From Palleronia rufa (GTDB lineage Bacteria > Pseudomonadota > Alphaproteobacteria > Rhodobacterales > Rhodobacteraceae), in NCBI RefSeq assembly GCF_000743715.1, contig NZ_JQEY01000001.1, positions 493,406 through 557,405 on the forward strand: a stretch of DNA of 64,000 nucleotides, written 5' to 3'. Made by a program: the position numbers and the translations under genes. This document shows positions 46,743 to 56,279 of the stretch, piece after piece. Below the pieces are notes generated by a model. That model was not told where the DNA came from and did not search any database. It saw nothing but the letters and a program-made list of their open reading frames with translations. Numbering within the stretch: position 1 is the first letter of the stretch; the number at the start of each line of letters is the position of its first letter.

Positions 46743-47123
46743 TCACATGGGCCCGTCTCCCGCCTTGTCTGCGGGGCCGGTATTGAAGGTGGCCCATGTC
46801 CGCTCGCCCGGCGGCGGCGGGGTCGGGTCGATATCGCCGCGATGCATGTTGACCTTTGAGATGAAATTGGCCGAAATCGGCGCTGTGACGAACAGGAACG
46901 CCATGATCAGCAGTTCATGCAGCGATCCGCCGCGATAGGCGAATCCGTCGATCATCGACGCCAGAAGGAAAGACCCCACGCCCAGGGTTCCCGCCTTGGT
47001 CGGCGCATGGACGCGCTTCATCGGCGTGTCGAGCTTCAGCAGGCCGATGGAGCCGACGAGGGTGAAGAACGCCCCCGACAGCAGCGCCAGAGCGATGGCG
47101 ATGTCGGCGATTTCCATGGTCAT
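46743..47123 (-). CDS. mrpG: Na+/H+ antiporter subunit G
   Basis: A 126-residue membrane protein with three helices and the MnhG/PhaG motif SIGLLKLDTPMKRVHAPTKAGTLGVG. The C-terminal tail is cytoplasmic and proline-rich. Last subunit of the mrp operon; its ATG at 47123 overlaps the mrpF stop (ATGA). With A(B), C, D, E and F it forms the multi-subunit Na+(K+)/H+ antiporter that exports sodium at the expense of the proton gradient. Confidence 0.9.
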   Translation of the reverse strand: MTMEIADIAIALALLSGAFFTLVGSIGLLKLDTPMKRVHAPTKAGTLGVGSFLLASMIDGFAYRGGSLHELLIMAFLFVTAPISANFISKVNMHRGDIDPTPPPPGERTWATFNTGPADKAGDGPM

Positions 47124-47389
47124 TCGATGATATCCCCCCGCAGTACGAACCGCGCGTAGGCGACGGTGGACACGAAACCGAGCATGGCGAAGATCAGCGC
47201 CGCCTCGAAATAGATCTGCGTGCCGCCGGCCAGTCCCAGAAGAATCAAGAGTGCTATGGCGTTCACCGCCATCGTGTCCAACGCCAGGATCCGGTCGCCG
47301 ACGCAGGGGCCCTTGATAAGCCGGACCATGGCAAGGACCTGCGCCAGGCTGACGCAGAAGAACGAGACGATGAAGGCGAGTGTCATCAT
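47120..47389 (-). CDS. mrpF: Na+/H+ antiporter subunit F
   Basis: An 89-residue protein with three helices and the motif RLIKGPCVGDRILALDTMAVNAIAL characteristic of MrpF/PhaF, where the GP-x-x-x-DR-x-x-A-LD core is conserved. The start at 47389 overlaps the mrpE stop (ATGA, TGATG). Confidence 0.9.
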   Translation of the reverse strand: MMTLAFIVSFFCVSLAQVLAMVRLIKGPCVGDRILALDTMAVNAIALLILLGLAGGTQIYFEAALIFAMLGFVSTVAYARFVLRGDIIE

Positions 47390-47886
47390 TCGAAGATCTC
47401 CTTGAGCCGTCTTTCGTAGCGGTTCTTGATGCCTTTCGACTCCTCGTCGGGGTCGGCGGTGTCAAGCGTGTGGACCAGCAGGCAGCGACCCTCCGCGGAG
47501 AGATCCGCGGAAACGGTGCCCGGGGTCAGGGTGATGGTCCCGGCCAGGATCGCGATGGCCTCCGGTGTCTTGAGGTCCAGCGGGATGACCACCCAATGCG
47601 TCCGCATCGCCCGGTTGCTGCGGAACAGGACGATGAAGGCCACCGTGACATTGGCCACCAGGATGTCCCACATCACGATAACCAGATAGACCGCCAGCCT
47701 GCCCAGACGCGGCACACGCGGGCGATCCGGCCAGTAGGCGGCGGTGAGCACCGGGATCACCAGACCCAGGATCACCGCCAGGACCAGCGTGCCCAGGCTG
47801 AAGCTGTTGACCAGAAGCAGCCAGACCACTGTCAGCAGGAGCGACAGGATCGGATGCGGCAGAAGACGCAGGAAAACAGTCCTCAT
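47386..47886 (-). CDS. mrpE: Na+/H+ antiporter subunit E
   Basis: A 166-residue protein with two to three N-terminal helices and the MrpE C-terminal domain: FRSNRAMRTHWVVIPLDLKT and the LAGTITLTPGTVSADLS motif. It ends with a charged helix. The start overlaps the mrpD stop (ATGA). Confidence 0.9.
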   Translation of the reverse strand: MRTVFLRLLPHPILSLLLTVVWLLLVNSFSLGTLVLAVILGLVIPVLTAAYWPDRPRVPRLGRLAVYLVIVMWDILVANVTVAFIVLFRSNRAMRTHWVVIPLDLKTPEAIAILAGTITLTPGTVSADLSAEGRCLLVHTLDTADPDEESKGIKNRYERRLKEIFE

Positions 47887-49553
47887 CGGTCGCCGCCCTC
47901 CGCGCCTTCGGTGCCGACCAGCCCGTCCGGTGCGGCGCCGTCGTCGTCGCCCCCTGGGTCCTTGCCGTAGTCCTTTTCCTTGTCGGGGATCGGCTTGCCC
48001 TCTGCGGTCATCACGGACGAGATATAGGGTTGCGGCGTCATCAACTGCGCCGTGGTGGCCCTCAGGTAGCCGGTCATCGGTCCCGCGAATACCGTGAGCG
48101 CCACCAGAACCGCGATACAGCCGGCCGCGGCGATCACCGGAAGGGCCGGCGTGAGAGAGACCGGGCCACCGTCGACCCCGGCCTCAGGGGGGGCGTCGCC
48201 CGTGTCGCCGGCATCGGTCGCCGTGGCCTCCCGGGATTTCCAGAAGACGGTCGATCCGGCCCGCGCGAAGCCCAACACAGCCACCAGGGACGACGCTAGC
48301 ACGACGGACCAGATCCAGCCCACCAGGGGCGACCCGAACCCCGCGTCCAGGATCAGCAGCTTGCCAAGGAAGCCGGACAGCGGCGGCAGGCCCGCCATGG
48401 CGATGGCCGCCGCGAAGAACAGGCCCGCGATCAGCGCGCCGCCGGCAATCGGCGGCGCGCGCTCTACCCGGACGCCGTGGCCGCCGCGCCTGTCGCGCAC
48501 GATGTCCACGATCAGGAACAGCGCCGCCGTGGCAAAGGTGGAATGTCCGATGTAGTAGAGCGCCGCCTCGATCCCCGCCGGCGTCATCAATGCGATGGCC
48601 GTCATCACCATCCCCATGGAGCCGATGACCGAGAACGCCGCCAGCCGGTCCAGACGGCGCGCGGCCAGCACGCCGATCATGCCGACGGCGACCGACACCA
48701 GTGCCAGCGGCAGCAGCCAGATGCCGTGCAGGCCTTCGGTCAGCGGCAGGTCCGGCGGAAAGATCAGCGTATAGATCCGGATGATCGCATAGGCGCCCAC
48801 CTTGGTCATGATCGCGAACAGTGCCGCGACGGGGCCTGGCGCCTCTGCGTAGGAGGCCGGCAGCCAGAAGTGCAGCGGCACCAGGGCGGCCTTGACGGCA
48901 AAGACCAGCAGCAGCAGCACCGACGCCACGCGGATCGCCGACGACGCACCGGGGTCGATCGCCGCCACGCGGCCGGCCAGATCCGCCATGTTGAGGGTTC
49001 CGGTCTCTGCGTAGAGCGTGCCCAGCGCGAACAGGAACAGCGTCGAGCCGAGCAGGTTGTAGATTACGTATTGCGTGCCGGCGCGCAGTCGAATCGCGCC
49101 GCCAGAATGGATCATCAGCCCGTAGGACGCGATGAGCAGGACCTCGAAGAAAACAAAAAGGTTGAACACGTCACCGGTCAGGAACGCGCCCATGATCCCC
49201 ATGATCTGGAACTGGAACAGCGCATGAAAATGCCGCCCGCGCCGATCCCAGCCGCTGCCGATGGCGTGAAGCAGGACCAGAAAAGCCAGAAGCGCGGTGA
49301 GAACCACCATGTAGGTTGAAAGCCGGTCGGCCACCAGCACGATCCCGAAGGGCGGCGTCCAGTCGCCCAGCAGATAGACCGTCACCGTGCCGTCGGACGC
49401 ACCAAAGGCAAGCCCCGCGGAGATGCCCAGCAGCGCCACGGTGCCGCCGACCGACAGCACCCGTTGCAGGGCGACGTGATAGCGCGCGGCAAGCACGATC
49501 AGCGCGGCAAGCATCGCCGGCAGCACGATGGGCATGACGATCCAGTGGCTCAT
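47883..49553 (-). CDS. mrpD: Na+/H+ antiporter subunit D
   Basis: A 556-residue NuoN/NuoM-like proton-translocating subunit with about 14 helices. The conserved glutamate in TM5 appears in FFEVLLIASYGLMIH and the lysine in the KAALVPLHFWLPASYAEAP block, which is the proton-channel motif of the family. The unusual C-terminal tail (about 45 residues, acidic, Gly-rich) extends beyond the last helix. The start overlaps the mrpC stop. Confidence 0.92.
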   Translation of the reverse strand: MSHWIVMPIVLPAMLAALIVLAARYHVALQRVLSVGGTVALLGISAGLAFGASDGTVTVYLLGDWTPPFGIVLVADRLSTYMVVLTALLAFLVLLHAIGSGWDRRGRHFHALFQFQIMGIMGAFLTGDVFNLFVFFEVLLIASYGLMIHSGGAIRLRAGTQYVIYNLLGSTLFLFALGTLYAETGTLNMADLAGRVAAIDPGASSAIRVASVLLLLVFAVKAALVPLHFWLPASYAEAPGPVAALFAIMTKVGAYAIIRIYTLIFPPDLPLTEGLHGIWLLPLALVSVAVGMIGVLAARRLDRLAAFSVIGSMGMVMTAIALMTPAGIEAALYYIGHSTFATAALFLIVDIVRDRRGGHGVRVERAPPIAGGALIAGLFFAAAIAMAGLPPLSGFLGKLLILDAGFGSPLVGWIWSVVLASSLVAVLGFARAGSTVFWKSREATATDAGDTGDAPPEAGVDGGPVSLTPALPVIAAAGCIAVLVALTVFAGPMTGYLRATTAQLMTPQPYISSVMTAEGKPIPDKEKDYGKDPGGDDDGAAPDGLVGTEGAEGGDR

Positions 49554-49918
49554 GCCCGGTCCTCTCGCCCGGCGTCGGGCTCATCCCGCAGCCTCTCATC
49601 CGCATTCACGCGGTCGTCGCCGACGCCCAGATAGGCGCCCAGGGCGATCATCACCGCCACGGCCGTCATACCGAAGGAGATCACGATGGCGGTCAGCACC
49701 AGGGCCTGGGGCAGCGGATCGGTGTAGGTGTCCGCCCCGGTCAGGATCGGCGGGCGGTTCACCACCAGCCGCCCGGAGGCGAACAGGAACACGTTCACCG
49801 CATAAGTCAGAAGTGAAGTCCCGACGATGACCGGAAAGGTGCGGAACCGCATCACCAGGTAGAGCCCGGCGGCGGTCAGGATGCCGATGGCGGAGGCGAC
49901 GATCAGCTCCATGCTCAT
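49550..49918 (-). CDS. mrpC: Na+/H+ antiporter subunit C
   Basis: A 122-residue NuoK-like protein with three helices (ELIVASAIGILTAAGLYLVM, FPVIVGTSLLTYAVNVFLFA, QALVLTAIVISFGMTAVAVM) and the DPLPQALVLTAIVI motif of MrpC. A charged C-terminal tail follows. The ATG at 49918 overlaps the stop of mrpA (ATGA). Confidence 0.92.
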   Translation of the reverse strand: MSMELIVASAIGILTAAGLYLVMRFRTFPVIVGTSLLTYAVNVFLFASGRLVVNRPPILTGADTYTDPLPQALVLTAIVISFGMTAVAVMIALGAYLGVGDDRVNADERLRDEPDAGREDRA

Positions 49919-52764
49919 GTCGTCTCCTTGCGCGACGGATCGATGTCCATGGCGTGTTCGCTGTCCTTCTGGTCCCGCCTGCGGGCCATCCGCGCGAAGC
50001 TTTCCAGCGACAGCATCACCGCGCCCACCACGGCCAGGAACACGCCCAGATCGAAGCCCATGGCGCTGGCCCACTCGAACTCTTCCAGCGGCGGGATGGT
50101 GATGTAGCCGTAGGAACTGGTCAGGAACGGATAGCCCGCGAACCATGCGCCGATGCCGGTGATGCCCGCAACCAGAACCCCCGCGCCGATGATGCCGTGG
50201 AACGGATAGCGCTGGCGGTCGGCGGCCCAGTAGTAGCCAGAGGCCATGTACTGCATGACCAGTCCGATGGCCACGATCAGGCCGGCGATGAAACCGCCGC
50301 CGGGCATGTTGTGGCCGCGCAGGAAGATGTAAACGCCGACCATCAGCACCAGCGGCATGATGACCCGCGTCAGCACCACCATCATCAGCGGGTGCATGTC
50401 GCCGGCCAGATCCTTTTCGGGACGGCGGTTCAGGAGCTTGGCGCGCACGGGTCCGGACAGCAGCGCCTCGGTCAGGGCGTAGATCACCACCGCCGCGATG
50501 CCGAGCACGATGATCTCTCCGAACGTGTCGAAGCCGCGGAAGTCCACCAGGATGACGTTGACGACATTTGTGCCGCCGCCGCCCTTGTAGCTGTTCTCCA
50601 GCTGGTAGGCAGAGATCGACGGCTCCACGAAATCCCTCAGCAGCAGATGATAGCTGAGCCCTGCGGCCATCAGCCCGCCGACGACCGCCACCGTCCCGTC
50701 GCGGAGCCGCCGCAAGCCGGAGCTTTCGCGCGGCGTCTCGTCCGGCAGGAAGTTGAGCGCCAGGAGCAGCAGGATGATCGTTACCACCTCGACCGAAATC
50801 TGGGTCATCGCCAGGTCCGGCGCAGAGAAGAGCGCGAAGCCGATCGACACCATCAGCCCGACGATCCCCATCAGGATCAGCGCGAACAGCCGGTTGCGGT
50901 GGAACACGACGATCGCCGCCGTGGCGGTCACCAGCATCAGCCAGCCGGCTACCGCGACCTCGTTCATCGGCAGCGGTTCGCGGGTGGGCGGGCCGACCTC
51001 TCCGGTCAGCCAGGCGTGGCCGGACAGGGCCGCCACGGCAACGGCGAAGATCATGGCGTAACGGGTGAACGCCCCGTCGTGGAGCGGTTGGGTCAGCCCG
51101 CGCGACAGCGCCACGGCACCGGCCACGATCCCGTCGAAGATCGACTTGGCGTGGGGGACATGGGCCGCCGTCCAGAGCCATGCCGCCGGCCGGAAGAGCA
51201 GCAGCACGACCAGCCCCCCCGCCAGCGAGATCGCCGACATCATCAGCGCCTCGGTGATGCCGGGCCACAGCTTGAGATACAGGCCCTCGGGGATGTCCGC
51301 CGTGGTCCCCAGGACGGACTGCGCGACGAAGAACACCGCAGGTTGGGCCAGCCAGGGCAGGATGCCGATGACCAGCACCAGCACGCAGAGCAATGCGGGC
51401 GGGCCCCACATGCCGATCCCCGGATCGTGCGGCTTGGCGGGGTAGTCGTCGCGCTTGGCCCCCAGGAACGCGTGTCCGATCAGCCGGAACGAATAGGCCG
51501 CCGAGAACAGGGCGCCCACGGTCGCCAGCGCCGGAACCAGCCACTCTGGCCCGAAGAACGTGACGTGGGTGGCCTCTTCGAGCATCATCTCCTTCGACGG
51601 GAACCCGTTGAAGAGCGGAACCCCCGCCAAAGACAGGCCAGAGATCAGGGCGATGGCGAAGGTCACGGGCATCAGACGCCAGAGCCCCCCAAGCCGCCTG
51701 ATATCCCGGGTTCCGGCCTCGTGATCCACGATCCCGGCGGTCATGAAGAGCGCGCATTTGAAGATCGCGTGGTTGAGGATGTGGAACACCGCAGCCACGG
51801 CGGCATAGGCCGACCCGGTGCCCAGCAGGAAGGTGATCAGCCCCAGCTGACTGACGGTAGAGAAGGCCAGCAGCGCCTTGAGGTCGTCCTTGAACAGCGC
51901 CACGACCGCGCCGATCACCATGGTTACAAGGCCGGTTCCGGCGACAAGGTAGAACCACACCTCGGTGCCCGACAGGACCGGCCAGAGGCGGGCCATCAGG
52001 AAAATCCCCGCCTTCACCATGGTCGCTGAATGCAGGTAGGCCGACACCGGCGTGGGCGCGGCCATCGCATGGGGCAACCAGAAGTGGAACGGAAACTGCG
52101 CCGACTTTGTGAAGCATCCCAGCAGGATCAAAAGCAGCGCGGGCAGGTACAGCGGGCTTGCCTGGATCGCCTCCCGGTTCTCCAGGATCACGGACAGGTC
52201 ATAGCTGCCCGCGATCCGGCCCAGGATCAGCATCCCCCCGATCATCGCCAGGCCGCCCATGCCGGTCACGGTCAGCGCCATCCGCGCGCCCTGCCGCCCG
52301 TCTGGCAGGTGCTTCCAGTAACCGATCAAGAGGAAGGACGACAGCGACGTGAGTTCCCAGAACACCAGCAGGACCAGGATGTTGTCGCTCAGCACGATGC
52401 CCAGCATCGCCCCCTGGAACAGCAGCAGGTAGGTGAAGAACTCGCCCATGTTGTCGTCGCGCGACAGGTAGTAGCGCGCGTAGATGATGACGAGACAGCC
52501 GATCCCCAGGATCAGCGCGGCAAAGAACAGCCCCAGCCCGTCCAGCATCAGGGTGAAGTTCAGCCCCAGCTCCGGCATCCATTCGACCTGCGCCACCGGC
52601 ATGTCGCCGGCCAGCACCTCCGGCACCCGCGAGACGAGACCCACCAGCGCCACCGCCGACACCGTCAGCGTCGTCAGAGCACAGGTCCGCCGGCCGGCAT
52701 TGGCCATGACGGCGGGAAGGAGCGCGCCGAGGAAGGGAGCGAGAACGATCAGGATAAGCGACAT
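49915..52764 (-). CDS. mrpA: Na+/H+ antiporter subunit A, fused with MrpB-like domain
   Basis: A 949-residue protein. The first about 600 residues are NuoL-like, with FWELTSLSSFLLIGYWKH, SAQFPFHFWLPHAMAAPTPV and further proton-channel helices. The C-terminal part contains an MbhD/MbhE-like section and then the MrpB domain (VIMPLVLMVGVYIFLRGHNM, GGGFIAGLIVAIGLVMQYMA). There is no separate mrpB gene, so A and B are fused as in the PhaAB type of alphaproteobacteria. Start at ATG 52764 after GGAAGGAGA; first gene of the operon. Confidence 0.92.
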   Translation of the reverse strand: MSLILIVLAPFLGALLPAVMANAGRRTCALTTLTVSAVALVGLVSRVPEVLAGDMPVAQVEWMPELGLNFTLMLDGLGLFFAALILGIGCLVIIYARYYLSRDDNMGEFFTYLLLFQGAMLGIVLSDNILVLLVFWELTSLSSFLLIGYWKHLPDGRQGARMALTVTGMGGLAMIGGMLILGRIAGSYDLSVILENREAIQASPLYLPALLLILLGCFTKSAQFPFHFWLPHAMAAPTPVSAYLHSATMVKAGIFLMARLWPVLSGTEVWFYLVAGTGLVTMVIGAVVALFKDDLKALLAFSTVSQLGLITFLLGTGSAYAAVAAVFHILNHAIFKCALFMTAGIVDHEAGTRDIRRLGGLWRLMPVTFAIALISGLSLAGVPLFNGFPSKEMMLEEATHVTFFGPEWLVPALATVGALFSAAYSFRLIGHAFLGAKRDDYPAKPHDPGIGMWGPPALLCVLVLVIGILPWLAQPAVFFVAQSVLGTTADIPEGLYLKLWPGITEALMMSAISLAGGLVVLLLFRPAAWLWTAAHVPHAKSIFDGIVAGAVALSRGLTQPLHDGAFTRYAMIFAVAVAALSGHAWLTGEVGPPTREPLPMNEVAVAGWLMLVTATAAIVVFHRNRLFALILMGIVGLMVSIGFALFSAPDLAMTQISVEVVTIILLLLALNFLPDETPRESSGLRRLRDGTVAVVGGLMAAGLSYHLLLRDFVEPSISAYQLENSYKGGGGTNVVNVILVDFRGFDTFGEIIVLGIAAVVIYALTEALLSGPVRAKLLNRRPEKDLAGDMHPLMMVVLTRVIMPLVLMVGVYIFLRGHNMPGGGFIAGLIVAIGLVMQYMASGYYWAADRQRYPFHGIIGAGVLVAGITGIGAWFAGYPFLTSSYGYITIPPLEEFEWASAMGFDLGVFLAVVGAVMLSLESFARMARRRDQKDSEHAMDIDPSRKETT

Positions 52765-52894
52765 GGGTCTCCTTCCGGGCGGATCACCGCCCTTTCTTGA
52801 GGCAAATGCTCCGGGTCTCAAGGAAATTCGGCCCCGGCCGCGATGGACGCACGGCCTCCGCCGCGTTACGAGGCTTGGAGTCACCGGAGGCTGC

Positions 52895-53506
52895 ATGACC
52901 AATCATCTCTATCAGGGCGATCTTCCGGACGGGCTCGACCTGGGGCCGGTGGTCGCCATCGACTGCGAGACCATGGGGCTGAACCCCCACCGCGACAGGC
53001 TCTGCGTGGTGCAGATGTCCGGCGGCGACGGCGACGCGCATATGATCCAGGTCGCCCCCGGCCAGGGCGCCGCGCCGAACCTCGCCCGGCTTCTCGCCGA
53101 TCCGGCGGTCCTGAAGCTCTTTCATTTCGGCCGTTTCGACATCGCCGCCCTGCACCACGCCTTCGGCGCATTGGCGCGGCCTGTCTACTGCACGAAGATC
53201 GCGTCCAAGCTGGTCCGCACCTACACCGACCGCCACGGGCTGAAGCAGCTGCTGGGCGAATTGCTCGATGTGGACATCTCCAAGTTCCAGCAGCAATCCG
53301 ACTGGGGGGCAGAGACGCTGACCCCCGCCCAGCTCTCTTACGCTGCGTCGGACGTGCTGTATCTTCATCGCCTGCGGGACGAACTGGACCGTCGGCTGAC
53401 GCGTGAGGGACGCATGGATCTGGCCCGAAGCTGCTTCGACTTCCTGCCGACGCGGGCGCTTCTGGACCTTGAGGGCTGGCCGGACGTTGACATTTTCGCG
53501 CACTGA
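52895..53506 (+). CDS. RNase D-like 3'-5' exonuclease (no HRDC domain)
   Basis: A 203-residue DEDDy exonuclease domain: VAIDCETMGLNPHRDRLCVV (first D and E), FHFGRFDIAALH (third D) and SYAASDVLYLHRL (Y-D). At this length it lacks the HRDC domains of full RNase D. Such short proteins are standard in Rhodobacterales and probably trim tRNA or small RNA 3' ends. CCGGAGG precedes the ATG at 52895. It is followed by the lpt genes on the same strand. Confidence 0.88.
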   Translation: MTNHLYQGDLPDGLDLGPVVAIDCETMGLNPHRDRLCVVQMSGGDGDAHMIQVAPGQGAAPNLARLLADPAVLKLFHFGRFDIAALHHAFGALARPVYCTKIASKLVRTYTDRHGLKQLLGELLDVDISKFQQQSDWGAETLTPAQLSYAASDVLYLHRLRDELDRRLTREGRMDLARSCFDFLPTRALLDLEGWPDVDIFAH

Positions 53507-53544
53507 CCTGTGCGGAGCGATCCGGGACGTGTAGATCGGATGTC

Positions 53545-54183
53545 ATGCGACGCGGCACATCCTCCAGCCCGACGGGCCATTTCGACAATCCGCATTCGCG
53601 TTGGGTTGCCTGGCTCAAGGTCGCGCTGCCCTTGGCGGCGCTCGCGATCCTGTCGACCCTGTTTCTTGTCGCCGACCGGCGCGGCAGCGGCGACGCCATT
53701 CCCTACAGCGACGTGCAGCTTGACCGGATCGTGAACGAAGGGCGGATCGCCAACCCCTCCTATGCCGGCGTCGCCCCCGGCGGCGCCGCCGTCACCCTGT
53801 CGGCGGACGAGGCCTGGCCCGAGGATGCCAGCCGCGAGACGATGCTTGCGTCCAACGTCATCGGCGCCTGGGAGACGTCCGACGGCGCCCGCGTCGCGCT
53901 AAGCTCGGACGCCGCGCGGCTGACCGGCGGCGGCGGCCGCGCGCTTCTGGAGGGCGACGTGTCGATCCGCGACGCGCAGGGCTACCGACTCCGCAGCGAG
54001 GCGCTGGAGATCGACCTGGAGACCGCCGATGTCGTCTCGCCGGGTCCGGTCAGCGGAACCTCGCCCGCCGGAGAGATCGCCGCCGGGTCCATGCGCGTGG
54101 TGCAAAAGGAGGGGGAGCCCCGCTTGACCTTCTCAGACGGCGTTAAGCTGATATACGATCCCGCGACACCCGACGGAGAGTGA
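53545..54183 (+). CDS. lptC: LPS export ABC transporter periplasmic protein LptC
   Basis: A 212-residue protein with one N-terminal helix (VAWLKVALPLAALAILSTLF) and a periplasmic beta-jellyroll of the LptC type (LTGGGGRALLEGDVSIRDAQ, GYRLRSEALEIDLETADVV). LptC links the inner-membrane LptB2FG complex to LptA in the bridge that carries LPS to the outer membrane. First of three adjacent lpt genes, one base before lptA. Confidence 0.88.
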   Translation: MRRGTSSSPTGHFDNPHSRWVAWLKVALPLAALAILSTLFLVADRRGSGDAIPYSDVQLDRIVNEGRIANPSYAGVAPGGAAVTLSADEAWPEDASRETMLASNVIGAWETSDGARVALSSDAARLTGGGGRALLEGDVSIRDAQGYRLRSEALEIDLETADVVSPGPVSGTSPAGEIAAGSMRVVQKEGEPRLTFSDGVKLIYDPATPDGE

Positions 54184-54184
54184 C

Positions 54185-54670
54185 ATGATCGCCCGCGCCC
54201 TGACCCTCTGCCTGCTCCTGACGGCCGCGCCCGTCACGGCGCAACAGGCCGCGATCGAGTTCGGCGGGCTGACCCAGGATACCTCCCTGCCCGTGGAGGT
54301 CGCCGCCGACAACCTCGATGTCAGCCAGACCGACGGAACCGCGGTGTTCACCGGCAACGTCCTGGTCACCCAGGGTGAGATGAAGCTTTCCGCCGACCGC
54401 ATCCAGGTCGTCTACGCGACCGGCGGCCAGGGCCGGATCCGGACGCTGAACGCGAATGGCGGCGTCACCCTGGTCAACGGATCCGAGGCCGCCGAAGCGT
54501 CAGAGGCCGTCTACGACATCGACGCCGGTAACGTGGTGATGACCGGCGACGTGCTGCTGACGCAGGGCCAGACGGCTCTGTCAGGCAACCGGCTGGTAAT
54601 CGACCTGACCAGCGGCACCGGCCGGATGGAGGGGCGCGTGCGCACCATCTTCGAGACCAGCGGCCGGTAG
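54185..54670 (+). CDS. lptA: LPS transport periplasmic protein LptA
   Basis: A 161-residue protein with signal peptide (ending APVTAQ) and an OstA-like beta-jellyroll: LPVEVAADNLDVSQTDGTAV, FTGNVLVTQGEMKLSADRIQ and ALSGNRLVIDLTSGTGRMEG. It forms the periplasmic part of the LPS bridge. Its stop directly abuts the lptB start codon. Confidence 0.9.
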   Translation: MIARALTLCLLLTAAPVTAQQAAIEFGGLTQDTSLPVEVAADNLDVSQTDGTAVFTGNVLVTQGEMKLSADRIQVVYATGGQGRIRTLNANGGVTLVNGSEAAEASEAVYDIDAGNVVMTGDVLLTQGQTALSGNRLVIDLTSGTGRMEGRVRTIFETSGR

Positions 54671-55432
54671 ATGGACGCAGCCCCCGCCACGGTCGCGGCA
54701 GCGGCCGCAACCGGCCTCAACGTCGAGCACCTTGCCAAGAGCTACCGCAAGCGTCCGGTGATCCGCGACGTCTCTCTCCAGCTTCGGCGCGGAGAGGTCG
54801 TCGCGCTGCTGGGGCCCAACGGATCGGGCAAGACCACCTGCTTTTACGCCATCGCGGGCCTTGTCACGCCCGACGGCGGCGCGGTGCGGATCGATGGGCG
54901 AGAGGTCACGTCGCTGCCCATGTACCGCCGCGCGCGCATGGGCATCGGATACCTGCCGCAGGAAATGTCGATCTTTCGCGGTCTGTCGGTCGAAGACAAC
55001 ATCATGGCGATCCTGGAGCTTGCCGTGCCGGACCGGCAGCGCCGGCGAGAGCGCCTTGAGACGCTGCTGGACGAGTTTTCGATCGCGCATCTGCGCGCCA
55101 CCCCCGCGCTGGCTCTGTCGGGCGGGGAGCGGCGTCGCGCCGAGATCGCGCGCTGCCTGGCTGCCGAACCCAAGTACCTGCTGCTGGACGAACCGTTCGC
55201 CGGAGTCGATCCGATCGCCGTGGGTGACATCCGCCATCTTGTCGCCGGGCTGACCGACCGCGGAATAGGCGTGCTGGTGACCGACCACAACGTGCGGGAA
55301 ACCCTGTCGATCGTCGATCGCGCCTATATCCTGCACGATGGCCGGGTCTTGATGAGCGGCACCAGCGCCCAGGTGGTGGCCGATCCGGACGTGCAGCGGG
55401 TCTATCTGGGCGAAAGCTTCCGGCTGGGGTGA
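54671..55432 (+). CDS. lptB: LPS export ABC transporter ATPase LptB
   Basis: A 253-residue ATPase: Walker A GPNGSGKTT, Q-loop GYLPQEMSIFRGLSVEDNI, signature LSGGERRR, Walker B YLLLDEPFAGVDPIAV and H-loop VLVTDHNVRETL. All are typical of LptB. It powers LPS extraction with LptF and LptG, which are not in this window. The first about 15 residues are alanine-rich and poorly conserved; the start abuts lptA. Confidence 0.93.
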   Translation: MDAAPATVAAAAATGLNVEHLAKSYRKRPVIRDVSLQLRRGEVVALLGPNGSGKTTCFYAIAGLVTPDGGAVRIDGREVTSLPMYRRARMGIGYLPQEMSIFRGLSVEDNIMAILELAVPDRQRRRERLETLLDEFSIAHLRATPALALSGGERRRAEIARCLAAEPKYLLLDEPFAGVDPIAVGDIRHLVAGLTDRGIGVLVTDHNVRETLSIVDRAYILHDGRVLMSGTSAQVVADPDVQRVYLGESFRLG

Positions 55433-55667
55433 AACGCCGACAATGCTGCGCTTCGCCTTGACAGGGCAGCAGTTTTGAGCGCGAAATGTATCGGATGAGA
55501 CCCGGCCAAGATGACACCGGACCGCACGGCAAAGATCAGTCCTTTCAGGGGCTTGGATCTCTTCATCGCCCCGGTGCCGGACCTGCAGCCCTACAGCGCG
55601 GATCTGCGCGGCGACCGACCGGTTGCCCCGCACACGCTGTCCCGCCCATTCCAGAAGGGAGACCACA

Positions 55668-56246
55668 ATGCGCTATCAGATCAGCGGCAAGCAGATCGAT
55701 GTCGGCGAAGCCTTGCAGGGCCACGTCCGGTCAGAGATCGAGACGGCACTGGGCAAGTATCCCGGCCGTCCGACCGACGCTCTGGTTGTGTTTTCCAAGG
55801 ACGGGTCGGCCTTTTGCTGCGAAACCGTCGTGCATCTGTCCACCGGGCTGACCGTTCAGGCCAGCGCCCGGGAACACGACATCTACGCCGCCGCGGACGC
55901 GGCCGTGGCAAAGATGGAAAAGCAGTTGCGTCGCTACAAGCGCCGCCTCAAGGACCACCACAAGGAGCGGGTGGACCCCGTTGAACTTTCCGGCGCCGCC
56001 TCGTATATCCTCGCCGGAAACGAAGCAGCCGATACGGAAGAGCCCGACACGCTACAGCCCGTCATCGTCGCCGAGATGGAAACCCGGATCCCGTCCCTGT
56101 CGGTCGGTGAGGCGGTCATGCAGATGGAACTGGCGGGCGCCCCCGTCCTGGTGTTCCGCAACGAGAAACAGTCAAGCGGGGTCAACGTGGTCTACCGCCG
56201 GGATGACGGCAACATAGGCTGGATCGACCCCAACACGGCACGATGA
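55668..56246 (+). CDS. hpf: Ribosome hibernation-promoting factor, long form
   Basis: A 192-residue long HPF. The N-terminal domain (YQISGKQIDVGEALQGHVRS onward) has the beta-alpha-beta fold that sits on the 30S subunit, with the basic AAADAAVAKMEKQLRRYKRR helix. A linker leads to the C-terminal dimerisation domain (SLSVGEAVMQMELAGAPVLVFRN). Long HPF makes 100S dimers in stationary phase. GAAGGGAG precedes the ATG at 55668. In many proteobacteria rpoN lies between lptB and hpf; here only a 235-base gap is found. Confidence 0.92.
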   Translation: MRYQISGKQIDVGEALQGHVRSEIETALGKYPGRPTDALVVFSKDGSAFCCETVVHLSTGLTVQASAREHDIYAAADAAVAKMEKQLRRYKRRLKDHHKERVDPVELSGAASYILAGNEAADTEEPDTLQPVIVAEMETRIPSLSVGEAVMQMELAGAPVLVFRNEKQSSGVNVVYRRDDGNIGWIDPNTAR

Positions 56247-56279
56247 GCGGCCCGTCCGCAAAGCAATTCAGGTACATTC

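Noticed and set aside
49954-52029. 691-codon open frame opposite mrpA
   Set aside because: Composition rich in His, Gln, Asp and Arg, typical of antisense frames to membrane proteins; mrpA is unambiguous.
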